A stretch of DNA of 21,331 bases, from positions 1-21,331 of IMG/VR virus record IMGVR_UViG_3300006919_000566. One strand, written 5' to 3'. Source of the stretch: a virus. The notes under the pieces were generated by a model. It was given only the letters and a program-made list of their open reading frames with translations, made no database searches and was not told the DNA's origin. The stretch's first letter is position 1, and every line of letters begins with the position of its first letter. This document shows, in pieces, positions 12,098 through 21,331 of the stretch. Position numbers and translations under genes: made by a program.

Positions 12098-15000
12098 TTT
12101 CACTTGACTCCGTGTTGAGATATTGTTCATTCATCATCTGCTGTCCTTTGCGGACTACATCTGTAGCTACAAATTCTAATAGCATAGTATCTAGGGTTTC
12201 TAGTTCTGTGGGTGTTATTAATTTAGGGAACCGTATCATTTTGGATACTATCCGGGCTGCATCTTTATTTTGCACAGCAAGTAGTAAAGCATCTGAACTG
12301 TTCTTTTCCATCAGTCGAATAGCCATTTCCGAACCCACGTAGAGGGGACTAACCATGCCCCTAGAAATGTTGTAGGCACGACTCAGGACTTCGTTTGTAG
12401 ACATGCCTCTGACCATGCCTTCTGCTGTAGCATAGACTGCAGATTTTGCCACAGTGTAATCCACTATGTCTGTCAGATATTCAATCTGTTCCTTGTCCAT
12501 TATTTGTTGTAGGTTTTTAACTACAGTAGGGTCAGATAGGTCTTGCAAAAGGGACGCTGCATCGGTAAGCACCTTGCCTGTCATAAGTTCCCCTCGCAAC
12601 CCTCTCTGAGTAGCTGCGACCGTAGAGTACCCGCCCAAGTCTATCATGCCCTCGTAGGTCAAGGAAACAATAGCGGCGTCATACATTTCTTTTGCTTCTT
12701 TAGGACTTATTTCACCGCTTCTTTTCATAGTGGCCATGAACACGTCTTTTAAATCTTCCAAGCTTTCGGTTGCTTTTGAACCTAAGAACGTGTCGTAGAA
12801 GTTCCTTGCGTCGAGGGTTCCTGAAATGTGCTGTAAGTATTTTAACCCTGCTAGTTCACGGGCTTCGTCAATCTTAGCACGGTCTGTTACCCCCGCTACT
12901 GTGTTTTTAAAATCAACCTTGAACTCCTCAAATTGTTTTACAAACCTGCCGCCTTCACCTATTTCATTTACAATATCTTTTTCTTCAGAGAGCATACGGG
13001 AAACATCAGGGAAGCTTACTTCCTCTACGGAGATACTTCCATCTGGATTCTTGACACGAGCCTTTACTTTAGTATATTCGTTCAATATATCTATGTTTGT
13101 GGACTGCTCAAAGCTGTAGCCCATGCCCGGCCTAACGCCACCTGCCCCAGCGCGAGGCTTGAAAGACTCTAGGTAATCGTACGCCCACCCATCGAATATA
13201 CCCTCTTCCATTATCCTTTGTGCAAGTTGAAAGTTCTTTAAGCCTTCCTCAGTGGTCAAGTCGAATATCACTTCGGGCTTTCCATCTACTACTGTCATAG
13301 TATCTGCGAAAGCGTAAGAAGCGTCGGTCACTGCCTGTTGAAGTTTATCTAGGTGTTTTTGCCTATCTCTTCCACCCCTCATAGCTTTACCCATAGGGGT
13401 AGTTATACCATCCCACACAGACAAGGGGTCTACGTTCTTGTAATAATACTTGAAGAAACCAAACTCAGCTTGGCCTACTCTTTCTGCACCTTCCCTAGAC
13501 TTGTAAAGTTCATAGGTCATCATGCCTTTTCTGTTTGCATCTCCCACAGTACCCCGGTATCTGTCCCGTGAAGCTTTCAAAATATCAAAGCCTTCTTTGT
13601 CAGCAGTTTCCATAACTTCGTCTACAAGTTTTTCAAACTTTGTGTACTCACGGCTGACTGCAGGGCTGCTAATTTTATAGCCATAGTCCCGGAAAGCCTT
13701 TCGCATTTCTTCAGCTTCTTCTAAAGTTGCCTTTGCAAATATATTAAAGGAACCTGATTTGTGGGCTATGAGACCTATTTCTAGGTTACTTTTAGTTGCA
13801 ACTTCTTCTGCTGTTGCTATACCCGCAGATATAATTCCTTGGGTCAATACTTCACGAGAATCAGGGCCTAGTTCATCAAATGCCCTGACGACCATATTAT
13901 TAAATACTTTCTGTGCGCGTCTTCCCAGCACACCTGAAAAGAAGGTTCCCTGCGGACCGAACAACAGTGCTATGTCGCTCTCTTCCGATAGCTTCACCAT
14001 TTCTTCTACAAGGGGAGCCATATCTATATCAGGTCGTGTTATGTCTTCGCGTTGCATGTACGCACGAAAAGGCGCGTAAGATTCGCCTCGCTGTTGTTCC
14101 ATGAGTTCGGCTCTGGCTTCAAAGAAATCTTCTGCTAGTCTAGCTAATGCGCCTCTGTGTAAAGTGCGATTGTCTCGCAAAGCAGCAACCTTGGATGTTC
14201 TTTTGGTAGTAGCCTCAATCCAATTCCTGCTAGTTTCCTCAAGGTTCTGCCTAGAGATTGACCCAGAGTAAAAGGGTTCACTCATTTGGGAAACTTTACC
14301 TTCTACTTTCTCAATTCTATGTTTAGCTTCTAACACCTGTTCCATGTAGTTTGCCGGAAGGTCTTGGAATACATCTGCTGCCGCTGCTTGCTCTACATTT
14401 TTTACAATCTCTTTTAATTGCAGGAAGTCTTCTTTTATATTATCTTCCGCCCGCTCTAACTGTGCGCGTGTTTGCCGCACTAGAAGACGAATGCTTTCTT
14501 TGGAGCCTTCCTTTGCTTTAGACAGCGCGTGTTGCTCGAAATTATCTAAGGCTTTTTGAGAGGCTACGGTCTGGTTCCACAGTTCTTCCCCTGCCTTTGT
14601 TACGTCGTTTAAACCATCTCTGCCAATCTTTTTTATATCGAACCTTGATAACGTGGCCTGATAAGATGCGACTAGAGGGGCAAGTCCCGTACTTTCCCCG
14701 AAGGAAAGAGTAAATAATTTGCGGGCTTCTGCCTTTTGGTCGTCCGGGAATCCTGCAATTAGCCTGTCTGTTAGGTCTGTGTAGCCCTGTATGCTATTAT
14801 AAAGTGCTTGCTTTTCTTTCACACCTGCCTTATCGACCATCTTAAATGCGTGTTCGACTGCCAGACGTTCTTGGTAAGACATTCTCTTACCACCGTTCTT
14901 AGGCATGTACACTAATTTCTCGTAGTCTTCTAACGTAGTGTCCTTAAATGTAAGCTTGTAAAACGCAGCGTCTATAGATGCACCAATGCCACCTGTATAT

Positions 15001-16751
15001 CTTATGGCTTTGGTTCCTACAAACCCTGCCGCTCCCATCCCTACTTTTGCAGTTCCTTTGGCTACTTTAGTTAAGGGCCTGTTGAGTATCAAAGACCCTA
15101 CCATACCTGCTAATTCTGACGTTTCACCGTCCATGCCCCACACGCCTGTAAGAACTTCACGTCCGGCCAACCCGCCTAGACCTATCACTACTTCCTGACC
15201 CATGACTTGTGTAGCATAGGGACTTAGTTTGTTTTTAATTGTGTTGCGTATTTGAAGCCTACCAAGATTGTCCATCTCTGACTTTAATATTTTGGCAGTT
15301 GTTGAATTTCCTTCACCCGCAAGTTCTAGGACTTCTAGTTCCCTGCGAATATCCTTCTGACGAATACTTGCCTGTCTCATTTGAGAGTTGAGGTCTTTGG
15401 TGAAAAATCCCAAGTCTAGCATTTGGGTGTCTACTTTTAAGACTATATCATTTTCAGCAGCAAAAGCTGGCATGTCCCGTAGTCGAACATTTTTAAAACG
15501 TGGGTCGGTCTTTTTTATGCGGGCTAGGTTTTTAAGGTCGTCGATTGCTGTTGCGCTTTTTGTTCTTCCTAGTATGCCCCCTGTGAGCATGCCCTCACCA
15601 ACAAGAGTTGTTGCTTGTGATATTTTGTTAGCCTCTATGAAAGACAACTCTATAAGGTCATAGGCAGCTTCATCAGATATGAAGTTACGCTCTACCTTAG
15701 TACCGTCTGTGCCTACAGATTCATAAACTATTGCGTCGTGTTGTTGCTGGGTTATCACGTCGTTTTCTAAGTCTTCGGCTAGAAGTTTTCTAATTTCGTT
15801 GTTAAAGTGTCTGGCTGCAGTCGGCCCCGGAAGTACGGTTTCTATAGTGTCCAGATAGTTTTCCATTCTGTCACTACGGAACTGCTCATCTACTGCCCAT
15901 TCATCACCCAGCGGGGTTCCTTTTCTCATAGAGCGTCCTAACGCCCTGCCAAAAGAACTTGATAGCGTATCCATGTACGGAAGTATGGTGACCATACCCC
16001 TGCTTGCTTCTGTCAATCTAATATTTAGATTATCAAAAAACTTTCCTGTATCGTAGTGGTCTACAAAGTATTGGCGAACTACTGTGTCTATTTCTGAGTT
16101 ACCTGTATCAACCAGTGGCTTCAACAGGTTGTTTACCTTCATACGATTTTCTGCGTATAATTTTGCCCGTTTTTGTTCGGAGGGGTCTTCAATATAATCT
16201 GTAACGACCTTGGTAGCAGAGGGGTCGGTAAAGGCTATGTCAACTTCCTGCTTGCTAGATTCTTTTAGGGCTGAATCCACATCTAGTTTGTACTGAAAAT
16301 CTGCCGCAAAATCAGGGTCTGACTTTAACAGGGGCAAAATCTCAGGGCCATAGTCTTCTTCACCTTTGGCAGATTGTAGCGTAACCACCTCTCCCGCATT
16401 TAACCGTGACAAGGTTTGTTCGGGTGTGACAGGAGTTTCCCGCAAAGCCTTTTGTTCTAGGCTTCTTTTAGCGGAAGCTTCTAGGGTTTTGAATCTGGGC
16501 TGTACAGGTATGACACCATCTGTTTTTACTATATCCACACCTACATCACTCACACCAACTTCAGGACGTGCGGGTATTGCGCCGATGCTTATACGAGGCA
16601 AGCCTGTTTCCACATCCGTTGTAGGGGGAGAATCATCTAACTTTATATTAGGGTCTGACGCGACAGCTTCGGCAAGACTCTTCTTCTGAGGCTCGTCAGC
16701 AGAAACAGGCTGGTCTTCGTCTAACAATACAGGAGATGCTTGTTCAGCCAT
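12072..16751 (-). CDS. Giant internal virion-type protein, 1559 aa (T7 gp16 analogue by position and size)
   Basis: Very large, mostly helical protein. The first ~120 residues are acidic, Pro/Thr-rich and probably disordered. A Gly/Ala-rich region with hydrophobic stretches lies at about 517-590 (VVIGLGGLAG, GMVGSLIL, GMGAAGFVGTKAI), and coiled-coil-like helices follow around 735-800 (QTRAQLERAEDNIKEDFLQL). I found no lytic transglycosylase motif or other enzyme signature. Its size, its place at the end of a run of 450-, 184- and 685-aa genes and the amphipathic segments suggest an internal protein ejected with the DNA to cross the envelope, like T7 gp16 (1318 aa). That is inference from context. 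AAGGA precedes ATG by 10 bases. Confidence 0.88.
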   Translation of the reverse strand: MAEQASPVLLDEDQPVSADEPQKKSLAEAVASDPNIKLDDSPPTTDVETGLPRISIGAIPARPEVGVSDVGVDIVKTDGVIPVQPRFKTLEASAKRSLEQKALRETPVTPEQTLSRLNAGEVVTLQSAKGEEDYGPEILPLLKSDPDFAADFQYKLDVDSALKESSKQEVDIAFTDPSATKVVTDYIEDPSEQKRAKLYAENRMKVNNLLKPLVDTGNSEIDTVVRQYFVDHYDTGKFFDNLNIRLTEASRGMVTILPYMDTLSSSFGRALGRSMRKGTPLGDEWAVDEQFRSDRMENYLDTIETVLPGPTAARHFNNEIRKLLAEDLENDVITQQQHDAIVYESVGTDGTKVERNFISDEAAYDLIELSFIEANKISQATTLVGEGMLTGGILGRTKSATAIDDLKNLARIKKTDPRFKNVRLRDMPAFAAENDIVLKVDTQMLDLGFFTKDLNSQMRQASIRQKDIRRELEVLELAGEGNSTTAKILKSEMDNLGRLQIRNTIKNKLSPYATQVMGQEVVIGLGGLAGREVLTGVWGMDGETSELAGMVGSLILNRPLTKVAKGTAKVGMGAAGFVGTKAIRYTGGIGASIDAAFYKLTFKDTTLEDYEKLVYMPKNGGKRMSYQERLAVEHAFKMVDKAGVKEKQALYNSIQGYTDLTDRLIAGFPDDQKAEARKLFTLSFGESTGLAPLVASYQATLSRFDIKKIGRDGLNDVTKAGEELWNQTVASQKALDNFEQHALSKAKEGSKESIRLLVRQTRAQLERAEDNIKEDFLQLKEIVKNVEQAAAADVFQDLPANYMEQVLEAKHRIEKVEGKVSQMSEPFYSGSISRQNLEETSRNWIEATTKRTSKVAALRDNRTLHRGALARLAEDFFEARAELMEQQRGESYAPFRAYMQREDITRPDIDMAPLVEEMVKLSEESDIALLFGPQGTFFSGVLGRRAQKVFNNMVVRAFDELGPDSREVLTQGIISAGIATAEEVATKSNLEIGLIAHKSGSFNIFAKATLEEAEEMRKAFRDYGYKISSPAVSREYTKFEKLVDEVMETADKEGFDILKASRDRYRGTVGDANRKGMMTYELYKSREGAERVGQAEFGFFKYYYKNVDPLSVWDGITTPMGKAMRGGRDRQKHLDKLQQAVTDASYAFADTMTVVDGKPEVIFDLTTEEGLKNFQLAQRIMEEGIFDGWAYDYLESFKPRAGAGGVRPGMGYSFEQSTNIDILNEYTKVKARVKNPDGSISVEEVSFPDVSRMLSEEKDIVNEIGEGGRFVKQFEEFKVDFKNTVAGVTDRAKIDEARELAGLKYLQHISGTLDARNFYDTFLGSKATESLEDLKDVFMATMKRSGEISPKEAKEMYDAAIVSLTYEGMIDLGGYSTVAATQRGLRGELMTGKVLTDAASLLQDLSDPTVVKNLQQIMDKEQIEYLTDIVDYTVAKSAVYATAEGMVRGMSTNEVLSRAYNISRGMVSPLYVGSEMAIRLMEKNSSDALLLAVQNKDAARIVSKMIRFPKLITPTELETLDTMLLEFVATDVVRKGQQMMNEQYLNTESSENETSTEEQ

Positions 16752-16752
16752 G

Positions 16753-18810
16753 CTATTTATTTCCTTTGTCCGCTATTTCTCTGCGTGTTGATGGATTGCC
16801 TTCAGCATCAAGGTATGCGGGGCCAGTCCCACCTGTCTTGACGAAGCCAGTTCCAAAAGGCCTATAATTATTCATGTCCACTTGGGACGGCGGGGTTTCT
16901 TTTTTTTCTGTAGTTTTATTAGGGGCGTAAGTTCCTGAACCTACAAGAGAGGTCTCCAACATACGGTCTGCGCGGATAGCACGGGCAGTTGTGGCATCAA
17001 TTTTTGTACCCACCGCAGACACTGTTGCTAATACGCTGTTACGTTGCATGTTAGTTCCAAATTCGTCTAGCAACAAACCAAGCTGTCGTTGCACCGACTG
17101 TGCATCACCCAGCAAAGCACCACCAAGTCTCTTTAACTGTATTTCAAAATCTTGGTTAGACAGACGACCTGACGGGTCAATCGCACGAGCCATACGTGCT
17201 GCAAGTGCAAGTTTCAGAGCGTCAGCTTCTGATATATTTGCTAATGTAGAACCTTCAGATAACCTAAATTCACCATTATCAATAAGTTTTTGAACGCTTT
17301 CGTTAATGGATTGTACAGTTGTTTCGCTACCATCCGGGTTTTTCTTGTAGTTACCCTCAAATTCTTCTCCCGATGAAACCACGTCTTTAAGTACACCACC
17401 TAGCTGTTTTGCCTGTGCGCCAGCACCATACATCACTCTTTTGACTTCTCGTGCAAAACCTTGCTCGTCTTTTAGGACAGTTGCTTCTAGTACAGAAAGT
17501 TGCTTTAACATGTCTACAGTTTCTCTGGAATACTTAAATCCATCCTTTATGGCTGTGATTTCCGCATTTGTGTAGCCCAGTTCGTCCATCATAAACTGGC
17601 GACCATTAACAGTAACGCCCGTCTTTCTAGTCGTGGGTTTGTATAGTCTGCCCCCCGTAGGTTGAACAAGGAATACTTCATCTGTTGGTAACATATAACC
17701 CAAGGCAACAGCCATACCGTACCTGTCGTCGCCATACTTTTCATTTAAGAAGCTAACAAGTTCTTCTTTCTTTTTAGGGGAACCTGCCAAAGGATTTGCA
17801 AGAATTTCCCCGAACCCGCGCTTTTGCATTTCAAGCACGTTGTTTAGCATTGAGTATTGTGCATCTGCTATTTCCGCATCGCTCATATTCATGTATATGT
17901 CGCCGCCAAATTCTTCGGAAGTAGGTATATCCCGGAAGGCTTTGAAACTTTCAACAAACTGACCGGGGGTCATGCCATGCTTGGCAGATAGGTCATTGAT
18001 GTGGCTAAGATTGTCATTCGATATATTGCGAAGATATTGTTTTTTATTACCGTCTTCATCCACTGTGATTGTAAAGGCAATAGGAGTACGTCCGTCTGGT
18101 GTATTAGCTAACGCCTTGTTTACTTCTGTTTCTGCAGCCTCTCGGTCCTCATGTAAACCGCCCATAGAATCTATCAGTCTATTTACATTTGTGTAGCGTT
18201 TTATTGATGTAGTAAGGACTTCTCCGGGCTGTAATGCTTTGTCCGGAATCAGTCGATACCCCTCTATGATATCTTGTTCCGCACCCATTAGGTAATCTCT
18301 AACTGCGGCAAAGGTAGACTCATTTTGACTTATGCTTGAAACTACGCTATCGAAAAACTCAGGGTTGGCAAGCTGCCTTTCTATATTCTCCATCTTAATA
18401 GTACCCTGATTGTACACACCTTCGGTACCTTTCAAGTCCGGGTTTTTGAACTCTACTTGTCCTAATTTAAAATGGGTGTTTACCTTCGACATAGCATTGG
18501 CAGTATTTAGCATTTCATCCGTAATTCCGGGGAACATGCCTCTATTCTGCTGTAACCATGCGTTCTTCTGTTCATCGGGAAGAGCCTTAAAAAACTCTAA
18601 AGTCTGCTGCCTTTTTTTGTTCTCCGCTGATACTTTAGCAACAGCAACAGCTTTATCCGTTTCTAACCCAGAGGTAAACGTCTGTTCCTTTTTAAAAATA
18701 TCAAACGCACGATTTTCTTCGTCTATCTTTTTTTGTTCTTCTGCTCTTTCTCGTGCAACGGCGTTGGCTCCCTTGAGAACCCCAGTGGCGAATGCAATAC
18801 CAATTCCCAT
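16753..18810 (-). CDS. Virion protein, 685 aa (possible T7 gp15 analogue)
   Basis: Starts MGIGIAFATGVLKGANAVAR, a short hydrophobic/Gly segment, then a charged coiled-coil-like region (about residues 20-75, EEQKKIDEENRAFDIFKKEQ). The rest is helical with no catalytic motif recognised. The C-terminus is low complexity (Pro/Gly/Thr). Length and position directly before the 1559-aa gene parallel T7 gp15 (747 aa) next to gp16, so an internal/ejected virion protein is the best inference. GGGGGAGAG precedes ATG, and the start shares one base with the stop of the 184-aa gene. The downstream gene begins one base after its stop. Confidence 0.85.
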   Translation of the reverse strand: MGIGIAFATGVLKGANAVARERAEEQKKIDEENRAFDIFKKEQTFTSGLETDKAVAVAKVSAENKKRQQTLEFFKALPDEQKNAWLQQNRGMFPGITDEMLNTANAMSKVNTHFKLGQVEFKNPDLKGTEGVYNQGTIKMENIERQLANPEFFDSVVSSISQNESTFAAVRDYLMGAEQDIIEGYRLIPDKALQPGEVLTTSIKRYTNVNRLIDSMGGLHEDREAAETEVNKALANTPDGRTPIAFTITVDEDGNKKQYLRNISNDNLSHINDLSAKHGMTPGQFVESFKAFRDIPTSEEFGGDIYMNMSDAEIADAQYSMLNNVLEMQKRGFGEILANPLAGSPKKKEELVSFLNEKYGDDRYGMAVALGYMLPTDEVFLVQPTGGRLYKPTTRKTGVTVNGRQFMMDELGYTNAEITAIKDGFKYSRETVDMLKQLSVLEATVLKDEQGFAREVKRVMYGAGAQAKQLGGVLKDVVSSGEEFEGNYKKNPDGSETTVQSINESVQKLIDNGEFRLSEGSTLANISEADALKLALAARMARAIDPSGRLSNQDFEIQLKRLGGALLGDAQSVQRQLGLLLDEFGTNMQRNSVLATVSAVGTKIDATTARAIRADRMLETSLVGSGTYAPNKTTEKKETPPSQVDMNNYRPFGTGFVKTGGTGPAYLDAEGNPSTRREIADKGNK

Positions 18811-19364
18811 TATTCACTCTCCCCCATATCCAAGAAGTTCTTTTCCTGCGGTTCACGCGGGGCTAACCCTGCCCGAATCTGGGCGTTTACTTTTTCATTC
18901 ACAAACTCGAACATGCGTGGGTTGTTTTCCTTCATCATACGGAAGAATGTTTCGTCGTCCATTTCGCCTTCGTCCATTGCATCGTCATTCTCGAACAGGC
19001 GGTAAGGGACATCCTCGTCCTCTGCCATGTCCGCAATGAACAGACCCAAGGCGGGCTTGATAAGCACGGCTACATCCGGTGTGAACTTGCCCTCTTGGAA
19101 TCCCTGCAACAGGAAGCCTTCCACAAGCACTTCCACAGAAACACCCACCATAAGCAACTTCATCAGTTCGCCGCGAACCTTCGGCTTCTTGAGTCCGGCA
19201 ATGGCGCGTTCGAGGGCAGCTTCCGGGTCAACATCCCGTGGAGGCTTACCCCAAGGCCAGCGCGAGTTATCTTGTGTTAGGGAATGCCCCGGCGGTGCGT
19301 AGGCAAATCGGTCCATGTTTTCCACAGAACCCCGGTTCAAAATCTGGGCATCAGTTTCAGACAT
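18810..19364 (-). CDS. Hypothetical virion-region protein, 184 aa
   Basis: Contains SRWPWGKPPRDVDPEAALER (34-53), a hydrophobic helical middle (LMKLLMVGVSVEVLVEGFLLQGF, VLIKPALGLFIADMAE) and a strongly acidic stretch (YRLFENDDAMDEGEMDDETFF) before a PREPQEKNFLD tail. I recall related proteins among virion-region genes of HMO-2011-like and other marine phages, without a defined role. The hydrophobic stretches are interrupted by charged residues, so they look like buried helices more than membrane spans. Begins two bases after the upstream stop. An assembly or connector function is only a guess. Confidence 0.82.
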   Translation of the reverse strand: MSETDAQILNRGSVENMDRFAYAPPGHSLTQDNSRWPWGKPPRDVDPEAALERAIAGLKKPKVRGELMKLLMVGVSVEVLVEGFLLQGFQEGKFTPDVAVLIKPALGLFIADMAEDEDVPYRLFENDDAMDEGEMDDETFFRMMKENNPRMFEFVNEKVNAQIRAGLAPREPQEKNFLDMGESE

Positions 19365-19366
19365 AC

Positions 19367-19855
19367 TTACGTACTTTCTTTTCGGACGGTTGCGGGTTTC
19401 GCCTTGGTGGCGGTAGGTAACTTGGGTGTTTCTAAGCCGACTGTACGGCGTCCCTGCCGGATGTTTCTGTTTACCATTATGTTATTTTGCATGCGGCCCA
19501 TGTGTGGGTTCGCACTTGTACGGTTGATAAACTTTTGCAAGGCACTGGTGATGTCTGGGTTGCGAAGTCCCACGGGGTTGCGGAGTGCCTCTAGTCCGGC
19601 TGCTCTAGGGGCTTGTCCCCTATACCGTGTAATCTTGGGGGGTGTGCGCTTGGTAGTTTCAAAAGGGTCCCGGTCACCATCTTTATCCGTCATAGATGTA
19701 TAGACTTTCGCACCCTTTTGGATAAACCCAAAGATGTCGCCAGAGTCGCTTTTAGGGGAGCCACCATAATCATCGTGGTAGCTGTCCTCGCCACCCGAAA
19801 CCCAGCCTACGGCCTCATCTAGCCAATCACCTATCTTACTAAAACTAAATGACAT
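19367..19855 (-). CDS. Hypothetical virion-region protein, 162 aa
   Basis: Starts MSFSFSKIGDWLDEAVGWVS, an amphipathic helix, followed by a Gly/Ser/Asp-rich linker (GGEDSYHDDYGGSPKSDSG), a second short helix (FGFIQKGAKVYTSM), and a basic Pro/Arg/Asn-rich C-terminal half ending ATVRKEST. It is low in hydrophobic core and likely partly disordered. The start at the ATG (19855) is preferred over an upstream TTG because it follows the 450-aa stop by five bases and has purine-rich AAAAGAA upstream. An amphipathic N-terminus with a basic tail would suit a small DNA-bound or ejected virion protein; the function is unknown. Confidence 0.78.
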   Translation of the reverse strand: MSFSFSKIGDWLDEAVGWVSGGEDSYHDDYGGSPKSDSGDIFGFIQKGAKVYTSMTDKDGDRDPFETTKRTPPKITRYRGQAPRAAGLEALRNPVGLRNPDITSALQKFINRTSANPHMGRMQNNIMVNRNIRQGRRTVGLETPKLPTATKAKPATVRKEST

Positions 19856-19860
19856 TTCTT

Positions 19861-21213
19861 TTAACTTTCTGCTGCCCAACGTGCAAGCCAGTTACCAATT
19901 CCGGACGCCAGCTTATCTTTTTGGTCCTGTTCGTACAGTTCGTTAGCGTTTGCAAACTGCATAGCCATCGTGCCGATATCGTGTTGGCGTCCCAATGCAC
20001 TTTCCGACTTCTGGAAGTTCCAAGAAGCGTTGTCCCTGTACTGTTGCCACAGATTGTTCATGGCTGTTTGACTTGCGTTGTAGGCGTTTTGTACGTTGAT
20101 ACGATTTGATTCGTTTTGCAGGGCTGTGTTAGCCGTGTTGATTTCCCTGCGCCACACAGTGTTCGACTGGTCAATCGCAAACCCCATGTTTGCATTGAAC
20201 TTGTCGCGGGAGTCAGCAACCTGCTGGTTGAACTGTGACATTGCGTTTGCCTCGCCCGTGTTGAACTGGCGCATCGCTGCCACACGGTTGGAGTTGGCTG
20301 TCTCGACCTGCGAACTCAATTCGGCAAAGAACTCGTCCACCTGTAATTCGTTCTTGGCGTTGAATTGCTGACGTGCATTCTCTTCTGCACCATCCTTGAA
20401 CAAGCCTTGAACTAGGCTACTATATGTAAGTGTATCACTTTTTTGTTTATTGTCAAGGTTTTTCAAATCTACAGACAGCAGGGCTTGTGCTTCTGTGACT
20501 GCACCTTGTAGACGTGCAGACAGGTTAGCCTTGTCCATTGCGGCGACTGTGGCTGCATTGGTGAGGGCGGTCTGTTGCTTGTTGTTGAGGTTTTGTAATT
20601 GAATGGCCGCGTACTTGTTTGCATCAGCGGCTGCAATCTGAACACCCGATTCCATCAGGGACTGTGTGATTGCTGCTGCGGCCATAGAAGATGCACCCAA
20701 GCCACGGGCTTGCATAATTGCACTGACCTTGCGAACCTGTGGTGCTGCCCACGCTGGCATAGGTGCGCCAGACTCTAGGCTAGACATGATTTCACCTAGC
20801 TGATACTGGACTGTAGCCTTGGGGTCGAGTTGTTCCGTGGCCGCAACTGCCATAGACTCAGGGGATACCGTTCCCTCGACTCCCGTCATGTCCACATAAG
20901 AGGTTGGCGGGGTTAGCTGGGCAGCTTGTGCGCCGCCCAAAGTTTCCAAACCGGGGGTGATTGCAGAAATCCCGGCAACCTGTCCCACGTCTGCGGCAGG
21001 AGCCACAGGGGCTGCGGGGGCTAGACCTGTTTCGGCTGCTGTGGTTACACCTGCTACGGGAGAAGGAGCCAGTTGCCCAGTTGTAGCTGCCATAGTGGTG
21101 CCAGTACCGACGGTCTGTTCCACGGGCTGTACTTCAGGAAGAACTGTTGTGCTACCCCCAGCCAATGCCCCCATCTCTGATTGGAGTTCCGCGTCTGTCT
21201 TTATAGCTGCCAT
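19861..21213 (-). CDS. Virion protein, 450 aa, with Ala/Pro/Thr-rich N-terminus
   Basis: The first ~110 residues are Ala, Thr, Val, Pro and Gly rich (APAAPVAPAADVGQVAG), a disordered tail. From about residue 130 onward the protein is helical and Ala/Gln/Asn rich (AADANKYAAIQLQNLNNKQQ, then repeated Asn/Gln/Ala helices such as QFNTGEANAMSQFNQQVADS), the composition of phage internal core proteins such as T7 gp14. It ends GIGNWLARWAAES. No enzyme motif. First complete gene of the minus-strand virion run, starting one base after the stop of the small membrane protein. The ejected-protein role is inferred. Confidence 0.84.
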   Translation of the reverse strand: MAAIKTDAELQSEMGALAGGSTTVLPEVQPVEQTVGTGTTMAATTGQLAPSPVAGVTTAAETGLAPAAPVAPAADVGQVAGISAITPGLETLGGAQAAQLTPPTSYVDMTGVEGTVSPESMAVAATEQLDPKATVQYQLGEIMSSLESGAPMPAWAAPQVRKVSAIMQARGLGASSMAAAAITQSLMESGVQIAAADANKYAAIQLQNLNNKQQTALTNAATVAAMDKANLSARLQGAVTEAQALLSVDLKNLDNKQKSDTLTYSSLVQGLFKDGAEENARQQFNAKNELQVDEFFAELSSQVETANSNRVAAMRQFNTGEANAMSQFNQQVADSRDKFNANMGFAIDQSNTVWRREINTANTALQNESNRINVQNAYNASQTAMNNLWQQYRDNASWNFQKSESALGRQHDIGTMAMQFANANELYEQDQKDKLASGIGNWLARWAAES

Positions 21214-21214
21214 A

Positions 21215-21331
21215 TTAATTCATTCCCATAAATACTGTAACTACCATAGCCACCACCATTACAGTGCTACCCATTATCATTGCTTCTAAACGCCACATGC
21301 GCTTGTCTAAACTGTCCAGCTTACCGTGTAC
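21215..21331 (-). CDS. C-terminal end of a small membrane protein (holin-like candidate), truncated by window edge
   Basis: The last 38 codons are visible and end in TAA one base before the 450-aa gene start. The segment has a short amphipathic heptad-like part (GKLDSLDKRMWRLEAMI) followed by one hydrophobic span (MGSTVMVVAMVVTVFMGMN) at the very C-terminus. A coiled-coil stretch followed by a single C-terminal transmembrane helix is the layout of small XhlA/BhlA-type lysis or holin-like proteins, but many tail-anchored phage proteins share it. The start lies outside the window. Confidence 0.66.
   Translation of the reverse strand, partial: VHGKLDSLDKRMWRLEAMIMGSTVMVVAMVVTVFMGMN

Noticed and set aside
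18410-19039. Plus-strand open frame of 209 codons in the virion block
   Set aside because: It spans the junction of the 685- and 184-aa minus-strand genes and has Phe/Ser/Cys-rich shadow composition.
1-21331. tRNA genes, insertion sequences, integrase or attachment sites
   Set aside because: None recognised on reading either strand; the genes are continuous phage modules without transposase motifs or flanking inverted repeats.

Overview
The window is a dense stretch of phage genome, with overlapping genes, almost no intergenic DNA and three co-directional blocks. A T7-like replication set is encoded by separate genes: primase, DnaB/gp4-type helicase, 3'-5' exonuclease and family A polymerase. 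The polymerase carries a DnaJ-like zinc-finger insert. With endonuclease I, a B12-dependent ribonucleotide reductase, MazG and DUF3310, this points to a short-tailed marine phage of the kind typified by SAR116 phage HMO-2011 and its relatives on marine alphaproteobacteria. The HMO-2011 link rests on remembered family knowledge, chiefly the 'partial DnaJ' domain in its polymerase. No terminase, portal, capsid, tail, integrase or RNA polymerase gene lies in the window, so morphology, lifestyle and host are inferred.

Left block (1-1331, minus strand): small early-type genes. A 47-aa protein, a ribbon-helix-helix-like protein and an 88-aa protein form one overlapping unit that ends at a hairpin and a rho-independent terminator (698-734). 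A candidate promoter (667-696) then precedes a second unit: 112 aa, 74 aa and a truncated CxxC protein that runs off the left edge. The two larger genes of this unit start with an identical 25-bp leader. A short AT-rich divergent region (1332-1459) separates this block from the replication block and carries a degenerate repeated CTATAGGGTT element and a candidate forward promoter.

Central block (1460-11835, plus strand): primase, helicase, a 49-aa protein, exonuclease and polymerase overlap one another. A strong sigma70-like promoter is embedded in the end of the polymerase gene and drives a 285-aa unknown protein, a Cas4/RecB-type nuclease, a 131-aa unknown, endonuclease I and a 115-aa unknown. 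MazG, DUF3310 and class II RNR follow as an ATGA-coupled nucleotide-metabolism set. The block ends with three small genes, one a putative ExK nuclease. Together these genes would open the host chromosome, recycle and reduce its nucleotides, and copy the phage DNA.

Right block (11894-21331, minus strand): late virion genes converging on a bidirectional terminator (11845-11869). In order of transcription they are the end of a small membrane protein, then 450-, 162-, 184-, 685- and 1559-aa proteins and a 67-aa basic protein. Size, composition and order resemble the internal/ejected virion proteins of T7-like phages, but no enzymatic motif was recognised in them. No intergenic gap exceeds 300 bases.
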